From assembly GCF_001613085.1 (NCBI RefSeq), contig NZ_BDBR01000059.1, forward strand, positions 1 to 56,184: 56,184 nt of DNA, given 5' to 3'. This document shows, in pieces, positions 49,516 through 56,184 of this stretch; position 1 is the stretch's first letter, and each line of letters begins with the position of its first letter. The stretch comes from Nocardia salmonicida NBRC 13393. GTDB lineage: Bacteria; Actinomycetota; Actinomycetes; Mycobacteriales; Mycobacteriaceae. Both the position numbers and the translations under genes were made by a program. The notes beneath the pieces were generated by a model. The model made no database searches. It was given only the letters and a program-made list of their open reading frames with translations, and was not told where the DNA came from.

Positions 49516-50550
49516 ATGCCTAATTACGGAATGCCGGGCGTCGCCGCCGATCGGCGCAGCGCGCGCACGACCGGCGCGATCATCCTCGGACTGATCACGG
49601 CGGTCCTGCTCGGAACTGTCGCCTACAACAACCTGCGCACCGAAGACGGCCTGCGCATCGCCCTGCACACCGAACATCTCGGTGACGGCATCAGCGCGGG
49701 CAGCCAGGTCCGCGTCGACGGCGTGACGGTCGGCGAGGTCGCCGAGGTGACCCCCGGCGCACGCGGCACCCAGCAGATCTCGCTGCTGCTCGACTCGCAG
49801 CGTCTGGTCGGCATCGACGACAGCCTCGCGATCGACTACGCCCCGACCAACCTGTTCGGCATCGCCGAGATCGAATTGCGCCGCGGCGCGGGCGGTTCGC
49901 CGCTGCGCGAGGGCGCGGTCCTCGACCTCACCGGCACCAACGGCGACCGGGTCTACGACGCCACGATGAGCGCGATCCTGCGCAGCCTCTCGCAGGTCGG
50001 CATGACCGTCACCAGCCCGCAGATGGCGACTGTCATCTCCCAGCTGGCCGCCGACTTCAAGGCCTTCACCCCGCTGGTGCAGGCCCTGATCACCGTCGCG
50101 AAGACCCTCGCCGACAACCAGGACGTGATGCCCTCGGAGCTGTTCGGCAAGCTCGGCCCCGCCTTCGACGGCGGCGGTGAGTTCGCGGGCGCCACCATGA
50201 AAGTGATCGACCAGCTCAGCGAGATCAGGGTCACCCAGGTCGACAAGGAGCGCTACGACATCGGCGTCGGGGTGATCGGCGGCAGCATCCTGCCCGCGCT
50301 GACCACCACGCTGAATACGGCGGGCGGCCACTTCGCCGAGACCACCGACATGCTCGCCCCGATGCTGCTCGCGCTGGCCCAGATGTCGCCGAATCCGCGC
50401 CGGACCGGCGCCGATCTCACCGCCCTGCTGCAGAACCTGCGCGGCGCCATGCCCGACAGCCCGAACGGTCCTGTCCTCAACCTCGACGTCGAGCTCAGCG
50501 GTGTCCCCGGCATCGCGGTGCCGCTGTTCGGAAAGGCCGGTGGGCGATGA
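49516..50550 (+). CDS. mceA: MceA-type MlaD-domain protein
   Basis: 344 aa. Seen: one N-terminal membrane anchor (TGAIILGLITAVLLGTVAY), MlaD/MCE domain (about 45-125: LGDGISAGSQVRVDGVTVGE), then a long helical region with YAPTNLFGIAEIELRR and the C-terminal helical part characteristic of mycobacterial-type Mce proteins. Six such proteins form the periplasmic tunnel that carries lipids from the outer membrane to the YrbE permease. Overlaps mceB by four bases (ATGA). Confidence 0.93.
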   Translation: MPNYGMPGVAADRRSARTTGAIILGLITAVLLGTVAYNNLRTEDGLRIALHTEHLGDGISAGSQVRVDGVTVGEVAEVTPGARGTQQISLLLDSQRLVGIDDSLAIDYAPTNLFGIAEIELRRGAGGSPLREGAVLDLTGTNGDRVYDATMSAILRSLSQVGMTVTSPQMATVISQLAADFKAFTPLVQALITVAKTLADNQDVMPSELFGKLGPAFDGGGEFAGATMKVIDQLSEIRVTQVDKERYDIGVGVIGGSILPALTTTLNTAGGHFAETTDMLAPMLLALAQMSPNPRRTGADLTALLQNLRGAMPDSPNGPVLNLDVELSGVPGIAVPLFGKAGGR

Positions 50551-51551
50551 AGATTCGCGGAACCGCGCTGCGCCTGGGCGCCTTCACCCTGGTGATGATC
50601 ACCGTCCTCGGGCTCGTGTTCACCCTGATCAAGCGTCCCGTCGACGGCGACACCTTCGCCCACGACGCGCTGTTCACCGACGCCAACGGCCTCAAGGTCG
50701 GCAACGACGTGCGGATGTTCGGCGTGCAGGTGGGCAAGATCGAGAAGATCAGCCTCGAAGGCGACAAGGCCAAGGTCGCGATCACGGTCAAGACCGACAC
50801 CCCGATCTACGACAACTCCAAGCTGGCCATCCGCTACCAGAACCTCACCGGCCAGCGCTATATCGACCTGCAGCAGGCGCCCAACCCCGGTAAGACCATC
50901 GCGGCGAACGCCAGGATCGGCGCGAACATGACCGTGCCGTCCTTCGATGTGACGAGCCTGTTCAGCGGCCTCAAGCCGGTGCTCGCCACCTTGTCGCCGG
51001 AAGCGATCAACCAGTTCACCGCGAGCATGCTCGCCGTCATCGAGGGCGACGGCACGGGCCTGGGTCCCGCGTTGACCGCGATCGACCAGCTCGCGAGCTA
51101 CGCCGACGACCGTCAGCAGGTGATCGGCATCCTGATCCGCAATCTGTCCGACATGGGCGACCGGCACGGCGGTCGAGTCGGCTACCTGCTGCCGCTGCTG
51201 GCCCGGCTCACCGACATCTTCGAGGCGATGCAGCGCAATATCGGCGGCGTCGCGCAGTTCGCGATGACCGCGCCCTCGGTGCTGGCCCCGGTGGACCGGT
51301 TGCTCGCCTCGCTCGGCCTGGTCGAAGGCGGCGGCGCCGATGTCGACGCGATGATCCGCGGGCTTTTCCCGAATCCCCAGGAAGCTGTCGAGGTATTCGG
51401 CAAGCTCCCCGGTCTGCTGGCCACGGTCGACGCCTCGCTTTCGCGTGGTTTCGCCGACTTCACGCCGCACTGCAGCAATGGCGCCGCCGAGGTGCCCGCG
51501 CCGCTGCAGGTGCTGATCGCCGGACAGAAGGTCACCGTATGCAACCGCTGA
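50547..51551 (+). CDS. mceB: MceB-type MlaD-domain protein
   Basis: 334 aa. Seen: N-terminal anchor (GAFTLVMITVLGLVFTLI), MCE domain (DANGLKVGNDVRMFGVQVGK; RYQNLTGQRYIDLQQ), helical stretch, and two cysteines near the end (DFTPHCSN and VTVCNR) that could form a disulfide. Overlaps mceA by four and mceC by 13 bases. Second tunnel subunit. Confidence 0.92.
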   Translation: MKIRGTALRLGAFTLVMITVLGLVFTLIKRPVDGDTFAHDALFTDANGLKVGNDVRMFGVQVGKIEKISLEGDKAKVAITVKTDTPIYDNSKLAIRYQNLTGQRYIDLQQAPNPGKTIAANARIGANMTVPSFDVTSLFSGLKPVLATLSPEAINQFTASMLAVIEGDGTGLGPALTAIDQLASYADDRQQVIGILIRNLSDMGDRHGGRVGYLLPLLARLTDIFEAMQRNIGGVAQFAMTAPSVLAPVDRLLASLGLVEGGGADVDAMIRGLFPNPQEAVEVFGKLPGLLATVDASLSRGFADFTPHCSNGAAEVPAPLQVLIAGQKVTVCNR

Positions 51552-52558
51552 AGAAGCTCACCGGGATGTTCGCCGGTGATCGCCCGATCCCCGACGAAGC
51601 GGGCAAACGCGCACGGGAACTGCGGATGGGGATCATCGGCCTGAGCCTGGTCGTGCTGTTCATCATCGCCGCGGGCGTGGTCTACGTGGTACCGCTGGGC
51701 AAGCACACCTACACCGCCGAGCTCAGCGAAGCGCAGTCGGTGCGCGAGGGCGACGACGTGCGTCTGGCAGGCATCTCGGTCGGCAGCGTCACCTCCCTGG
51801 AGCTGAAGCCCGACAAGGTGCTGATGCAGTTCACCGTCGACAATGGGGTGTTCGTCGGCGACAAGACCTCCCTCGATGTCCGCATGCTCACCGTGGTCGG
51901 CGGCCACTACGTCGCGCTGTACCCGGCAGGCACCGCCCCGCTGGGGGACAAGGCGATTCCCTCCGATCGAATCCGCTTGCCCTACAGCCTGATCGAGACC
52001 TTCCAGGACGCCACCGCCCCGCTGGCCGCCGTCGACGGCGACACCGTGCGCAACAACCTGGCCGCCGCGAACTCCGCGATCGCGACCTCGCCGGAGGCGC
52101 TGCGCACCACGCTGGACACCGTCGGCAAGTACGTCGACATGCTCGATCGTCAGCGCAGCCAGGTATCGAAGTCGATCGCGGTCGTCGACGAGTACATCTC
52201 CATGTACGACGGCGCCAAGTCCGATCTGGGCAGGCTGATGGACAACGTCAACCTTCTCGAAGACCTGCTGCTGAGCAAGAAGGCCGAACTGGCCGAAGCG
52301 GTTCGGTTGCTCACCTCGGTGGTGAATCGTCTGGCCGGCCTCGCGCCGAGCTGGGAATCGACTCTGAAACCGCAGGCGCAGGCCCTGGCCGACGCGTTGC
52401 CGCGACTGCAGGAACTCGGCGGCCAACTCGAGCCCGTCATCGGGACCGTCGGCGCTCTGCAGACGAAGTTGTCGCAGCTGGCGACCCCCGAAGCCGGCGT
52501 GGTGGTCGACCAGTCGAGCGCCCGCGTGTGCGTACCGCTGCCCGGGAAGGCGTGCTGA
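51539..52558 (+). CDS. mceC: MceC-type MlaD-domain protein
   Basis: 339 aa; ATG lies 13 bases inside mceB. Seen: N-terminal anchor (LSLVVLFIIAAGVVYVV), MCE domain (LSEAQSVREGDDVRLAGISV; VVGGHYVALYPAG), long helices (QRSQVSKSIAVVDEYISMYD; LLEDLLLSKKAELAEAV) and a terminal Cys pair (VCVPLPGKAC). One-base overlap with mceD (TGATG). Confidence 0.92.
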   Translation: MQPLKKLTGMFAGDRPIPDEAGKRARELRMGIIGLSLVVLFIIAAGVVYVVPLGKHTYTAELSEAQSVREGDDVRLAGISVGSVTSLELKPDKVLMQFTVDNGVFVGDKTSLDVRMLTVVGGHYVALYPAGTAPLGDKAIPSDRIRLPYSLIETFQDATAPLAAVDGDTVRNNLAAANSAIATSPEALRTTLDTVGKYVDMLDRQRSQVSKSIAVVDEYISMYDGAKSDLGRLMDNVNLLEDLLLSKKAELAEAVRLLTSVVNRLAGLAPSWESTLKPQAQALADALPRLQELGGQLEPVIGTVGALQTKLSQLATPEAGVVVDQSSARVCVPLPGKAC

Positions 52559-53655
52559 TGCTGAAACGACTGCTCGGATCCCAGGCGTTCATGTCGATCG
52601 CCGGTGTCGCGGTGCTCGTGGCGCTGGTGACCGGCGGCTACTTCGTCGCCTTCGATCCACTGAAGAAGACCGAATCCTATTGCGCGCTCATGCCCGACGC
52701 GATCGGCCTCTACCCCGGCAACCACGTCACCATGCGCGGCATGGATGTGGGCGAGGTGACCGCGGTGCGCAACGAGGGCGCCAAGGTGCGCGTCGAATTC
52801 GAGGTCGACGCCGAATTCGGTGTCTACTCCGATGCTTCCGCCACCACGGTCGCGTACTCGGTCGCGGCGGACCGCAATCTGGCGGTGCTCACCAGCGGCA
52901 AGACCGCGCCTCCGCTGGCGGGTGGCTGCATCACCAAAACCCTGACCCCCAAGAGCATCACCGAAACACTCACGGCGCTGGCGAACCTGTCCGATCAGCT
53001 CTCCGGCGGTGCCGCGGGTGAACCGAGTGCCCTGTCCGACGGCCTGTCCTCGCTCAACCGCGCGACCGAGGGCACCGGCCCGACGGTCAACGAACTCATC
53101 CACAAACTCGGTTCGGCGATGAACAAGCCCGACGCCGACATCGGCCATCTCGCAAGCCTTTTCGACGCGTTCGCCTCGGTGTCGAACCGGGTCGCCGCCA
53201 ACTGGGGTGACCTGCAGACGATGCTGGTCCGCCTGGCGCCGCTGCTCAATATGGCCTCCGACGACCTGCTCGGCCCGGCCACGTCCCTGTTCGACGGTCT
53301 CGGCGAGGTGTTGCCGATGCTCAACGACATCGCCGTCATCCTCGGTGACCCGCTGATCGGCGCGCTCGACAAGGCGATCCCGCTGGTGAAGTTGTTGCGC
53401 GCCAACGTCGGATCGCTGAGCGAGATCGTGGCGAAGATGCCCGCGCTCGCCTCCGCCTTCCGTAGCGCCACCGATCCCGCCGGCGGCACCGCGATCACCT
53501 ACGCGCCGCCGAAGGTCGCCCTCCCCGTCGGTGAGGCCGACCAGGTGTGCGGCGCGGTGAACGAGCTGATCCCGGGGCAGTGCCCCGATCCGGCGCAGGG
53601 ACTGGCCGATGTGAATCTCGTGCAGGTCGTGCTGGGAATGGCAGGTGCTCGATGA
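52558..53655 (+). CDS. mceD: MceD-type MlaD-domain protein
   Basis: 365 aa from ATG 52558, overlapping the mceC stop by one base; a start 30 bases earlier would lie in mceC. Seen: N-terminal anchor (SIAGVAVLVALVTGGYFVAF), MCE domain (PDAIGLYPGNHVTMRGMDVG; YSVAADRNLAVLTSG), helical middle and the end VCGAVNELIPGQCPDPAQGL with two cysteines. Overlaps mceE by four bases. Confidence 0.92.
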   Translation: MLKRLLGSQAFMSIAGVAVLVALVTGGYFVAFDPLKKTESYCALMPDAIGLYPGNHVTMRGMDVGEVTAVRNEGAKVRVEFEVDAEFGVYSDASATTVAYSVAADRNLAVLTSGKTAPPLAGGCITKTLTPKSITETLTALANLSDQLSGGAAGEPSALSDGLSSLNRATEGTGPTVNELIHKLGSAMNKPDADIGHLASLFDAFASVSNRVAANWGDLQTMLVRLAPLLNMASDDLLGPATSLFDGLGEVLPMLNDIAVILGDPLIGALDKAIPLVKLLRANVGSLSEIVAKMPALASAFRSATDPAGGTAITYAPPKVALPVGEADQVCGAVNELIPGQCPDPAQGLADVNLVQVVLGMAGAR

Positions 53656-54704
53656 ACACTCGAAAGATGTTGCGGCGCAGTGTGGTCGCGCTGGTGATCG
53701 CGGGCGGACTCGCGGTCGGCGGCTGTGGTTTCGACCCCGCCGAGGTGCCGGTGCCCGGCTCGACTGTCAGCGGTTCGACCTACCGGGTGCAGATCGAGTT
53801 CAGCAGCGCGCTGAATCTGCCCGCGAAGTCGAAGGTGATCGCCAACGGCGCCGAGATCGGCATCGTCGACGGAGTGCGCGTGGTCCAGCCCGCCGACGCC
53901 CCCGCCGGTCGCGGCGGTTACGTCATCGTCGAGGCCGACATCCTCGACACCGTGCAGTTGCCGACGAAGTCCATCGCCGAACTGCGCCAGGACACCATCC
54001 TCGGCGATATCCACCTCTCGCTCACCACTCCGAAGGACGGCTTCGGCGAGCTGCTGCGCGACGGCGGCACGATCCCGATCGAACGCACGAAACCGCCTGT
54101 GCAACTGGAGGACACGATGGCCACCATGGCCCTGTTCGTCCAGGGTGGGGCGATCGGTCAGCTGCAGGAGATGCTCGGCCGGATCAACTCGGTGATGCCA
54201 CAGGACCCCAGGGAAACCGCGCGCATCTCCGCGGTGATGGGCGCCGACGCCTCCGACCTGGCCGCGAATCTGGACCGGGTCGACCTGCTGGTCGACGGCC
54301 TGTCCCGCAACGCGACGATCCTGCACGACGACACCGAACAAGCGCTCACCGACATCCTCACCCCCGAGGCCGTGGCCTCGCTCACGGGCACGCAGGACTC
54401 GATCGCCGAGACCATGAAGATCTTCGACGCACTCGGCCCGGTCGGTACCTCGCTCACCTGGCTGGCTCCGATCGCGAGCTCCGGTGACGCCGCCGCGACC
54501 GCGTTCCTCCCGCTGGCCACCGGCGGCTCGGCCGACCTGCGCTCCTCGACCAATATGGCGCTGCTGACAGCACTGTTGCGCGACAAGATCATTCCCTTCG
54601 CCGAGCGCGGACCAAAGGTGAACGTCACCGGTGTCGAGGTGTCCGAACAAGACCAGCTGGCGCAGATCGTCACCGCGCTGCGGATGATCGGAATGGTGCG
54701 ATGA
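53652..54704 (+). CDS. mceE: MceE-type lipoprotein
   Basis: 350 aa. Seen: lipoprotein signal peptide with lipobox AVGGC (Cys25), then the MCE domain (FSSALNLPAKSKVIANGAEI; LPTKSIAELRQDTILGDIHL) and helices. In mce operons the E subunit is usually the lipid-anchored one, as here. Overlaps mceD and mceF by four bases each (ATGA). Confidence 0.94.
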   Translation: MNTRKMLRRSVVALVIAGGLAVGGCGFDPAEVPVPGSTVSGSTYRVQIEFSSALNLPAKSKVIANGAEIGIVDGVRVVQPADAPAGRGGYVIVEADILDTVQLPTKSIAELRQDTILGDIHLSLTTPKDGFGELLRDGGTIPIERTKPPVQLEDTMATMALFVQGGAIGQLQEMLGRINSVMPQDPRETARISAVMGADASDLAANLDRVDLLVDGLSRNATILHDDTEQALTDILTPEAVASLTGTQDSIAETMKIFDALGPVGTSLTWLAPIASSGDAAATAFLPLATGGSADLRSSTNMALLTALLRDKIIPFAERGPKVNVTGVEVSEQDQLAQIVTALRMIGMVR

Positions 54705-55654
54705 AGATCGGTGCACTGGCCTCACTCGGCGGCATCGCCGCCATCACCGTGCTCGGTGCGAGCTACCTGACCTTCGGGGTGGTGCGCGTCGACCCGTTCG
54801 CCGACTACACCGCGGCCTCGATCGAGATCGCGAATTCCGGTGGCCTCAGCATCGGTTCGCCTATCCTGCTCACCGGCATCGAGATCGGCGAGGTCACCGG
54901 CGTCGACACCTCGGCGAGTGGTCGCGTCCAGGTCGGCTTTCGGTTCGGCGCCGCTCACAAGGTGCCGATGAGCAGTGTCGTCACCATCGAGCACCTGTCC
55001 TCGCTCGGTGAGCCGTACGTGCAGTTCGTGCCGCGCGACGCCAACGGTCCCTATCTCACCGACGGACAGCGCCTTTCCGGCGAGAACGTGCGCACCCCGA
55101 TGTCGATCCCCGAGGTCGCGCGGCTGGTCACCAAGACCGTCGAGCAACTCGACCCCGCGGTCGTCGGCTCCCTGGTCGACACGCTCGGCACGGCGATGGT
55201 CGGTACCGAGAACGTGGTCCCCGAACTGGCAAGGGCAGGCGACCTGCTCGCCGCGGCGCTGATGAGTCGCGCCCCGGCGATCGGCGAGCTGCAGAACAAC
55301 TTCGAGTACGTCTCCGGCGACATCGGCTGGGCAGGCCCGGCCACCTCCGCCGCCGCGCCCGCCTTCATCCGGTTGAGTCAGGTGATCGATCAGTTCGTCG
55401 AATCGGTCGGCCGGGCCACCGAGGGTGATCCGCGAATGTACCTGCGCGACGGCGGTCTGGTGCCGTTGCTGGAGCAGCTCACCGCCAAGCTGAACGAGCT
55501 CGGCCCCGAGCTCTCCGCGCTGCTGCCCGGGCTGCACCCGCTCACCGAATCGGTCACCGCGACCGCTCCGCAGCTCGATCTGAGCGCATTGGTCACCCAG
55601 GCGCTGCACAACACCGACGCCGACGCGGTGAAGGTGCGGGTCGCGATCAAGTAA
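54701..55654 (+). CDS. mceF: MceF-type MlaD-domain protein
   Basis: 317 aa. Seen: N-terminal anchor (LASLGGIAAITVLGASYLTF), MCE domain (NSGGLSIGSPILLTGIEIGE; IEHLSSLGEPYVQFVPRDA) and helical C-terminal region. It is short for an MceF, many of which carry a long C-terminal tail. Last of the six tunnel subunits. No gene is visible in the 128 bases that follow before the next start. Confidence 0.92.
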   Translation: MKIGALASLGGIAAITVLGASYLTFGVVRVDPFADYTAASIEIANSGGLSIGSPILLTGIEIGEVTGVDTSASGRVQVGFRFGAAHKVPMSSVVTIEHLSSLGEPYVQFVPRDANGPYLTDGQRLSGENVRTPMSIPEVARLVTKTVEQLDPAVVGSLVDTLGTAMVGTENVVPELARAGDLLAAALMSRAPAIGELQNNFEYVSGDIGWAGPATSAAAPAFIRLSQVIDQFVESVGRATEGDPRMYLRDGGLVPLLEQLTAKLNELGPELSALLPGLHPLTESVTATAPQLDLSALVTQALHNTDADAVKVRVAIK

Positions 55655-55782
55655 ATATCTGGCAACCATCGCATATAGGTATTTGCCCTGGCCAGTGGTT
55701 GTTCGGTCGAGTCTAGCGGCCTGCGAGCAACCGTGCGGTAGCCTGCTGGACGGGGGACCTGGTCCGCGGTAAAGGCGGTGCG

Positions 55783-56184
55783 ATGGCAGAGAGCAGCGAG
55801 GGTCCGGAAACTCGGACCGGCAGCAGTACTCGAATGATCGCGATCGCGGCGGTACTCGCCGCGATACTCGCACTGGTGGGCGCGCTCGGTCTGTTGCTGC
55901 GCGCCGACCAGAGTGACGACAACCCGTCGGTGAACCCGATGGGATCCGGCGCCAACGGTCTCCCGCTCGCCGGGTCCGACCGAGAAGCCGCCGATCAGGA
56001 CCAGAAATTTGCGCCACCGTGGCCGGCAAGGCGAGTCGGCGGGAACTGCTCGGCCGGTGGCATCGTCGCGCACTGGCGCGTCCACGACGACGGCCAATGG
56101 CAATGCACGGTGACCACCCCCGACGCCCTGCCCCCGACAGCGGCCCCCGTGCCGCCGCCCGGAACCGAACCCGCCCCCGGGCCC
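55783..56184 (+). CDS. Membrane-anchored proline-rich protein, 3' end outside window
   Basis: At least 134 codons, open to the window edge with no stop. ATG at 55783. Not recognised. Seen: short polar N terminus MAESSEGPETRTGSS, one membrane segment (MIAIAAVLAAILALVGALGL), then an extracytoplasmic stretch with a Cys pair (GGNCSAGG and GQWQCTV) and a Pro/Ala-rich tail (PPTAAPVPPPGTEPAPGP). It follows mceF in the same direction but does not resemble the Mce-associated (Mam) proteins usually found there. May be cotranscribed with the operon or start a new unit. Confidence 0.7.
   Translation, partial: MAESSEGPETRTGSSTRMIAIAAVLAAILALVGALGLLLRADQSDDNPSVNPMGSGANGLPLAGSDREAADQDQKFAPPWPARRVGGNCSAGGIVAHWRVHDDGQWQCTVTTPDALPPTAAPVPPPGTEPAPGP

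Noticed and set aside
48400..50331. A 643-codon minus-strand frame opposite yrbEB and mceA
   Set aside because: Asp/His/Arg-rich shadow of the mce genes with no domain; the plus-strand genes have clear families and tight overlaps.
55655..55782. AT-rich stretch after mceF with a CAACCA/TGGTTG inverted pair considered as terminator or operator
   Set aside because: The stem is only six bases with a long loop and no T-run; too weak to call.

Overview
The window is 56 kb of GC-rich actinobacterial chromosome. Gene order and protein families point to the mycolic-acid actinobacteria, most likely Nocardia or a close relative such as Rhodococcus. The left 33 kb follows the Mycobacterium tuberculosis block Rv1321-Rv1343c almost gene for gene: nucS, a small zinc-ribbon protein, methylmalonyl-CoA epimerase, fadA4, thioredoxin-like YbbN, glgB/glgE, glgP, dinG, pncB, clpS, DUF2017, P1 peptidase, mec-cysO-cysM, rhomboid, metallo-beta-lactamase-fold phosphodiesterase, rph, rdgB, DUF3817, lprD. 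No tRNA, rRNA, insertion sequence, phage gene or CRISPR array was seen.

Layout. 1-5.9 kb: noncanonical mismatch repair (NucS), a DivIVA-like coiled-coil protein, propionate/fatty-acid enzymes and a cysteine-free thioredoxin-fold protein. 5.9-14.5 kb: the alpha-glucan GlgE pathway (glgE-glgB coupled on the minus strand, glgP on the plus strand), split by a TetR-LysE/VOC cassette with paired operators. 14.6-20.4 kb: purine permease, a secreted MTB12-like protein under a likely iron box, a DoxX protein, an unknown protein, a GT87 mannosyltransferase and a methyltransferase. 20.5-25.1 kb (minus): a run of pncB, pncA, a DUF4375-like protein and dinG, which unites deamidating NAD salvage with an Fe-S helicase. 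25.1-32.1 kb (plus): proteolysis genes (clpS, P1 peptidase, rhomboid), the CysO-thiocarboxylate cysteine route (mec, cysO, cysM), a cyclic-nucleotide phosphodiesterase homologue, RNase PH and the nucleotide-pool sanitiser RdgB.

33-47.6 kb is accessory. It is rich in regulator-enzyme or regulator-transporter pairs: GlxA-type regulator/quinone oxidoreductase, SDR with a 30-bp palindrome, group 2 sigma factor/TetR, a MFS pump with a winged-helix-like tail, PadR/FAD monooxygenase and XRE/alcohol dehydrogenase. A minus-strand set of exported HNH nuclease lipoprotein, small acidic protein and PAP2 phosphatase follows, then PhoU-like and ChaA-like genes. 47.8-55.7 kb is a complete, tightly overlapping mce operon (two YrbE permeases, MceA-F), a lipid importer. 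After it comes a membrane-anchored, proline-rich protein cut by the window edge.

No wholly new multi-gene system can be shown from sequence alone. The most promising leads are the iron box on the MTB12-like gene, a CysO carrier whose Gly-Gly is followed by an extra Ala (so it may need maturation), the MFS-winged-helix fusion, the exported HNH nuclease cassette, several unassigned operators (30-bp palindrome; three TCTTGC repeats at 18-bp period), and the absence of murI from its usual place.
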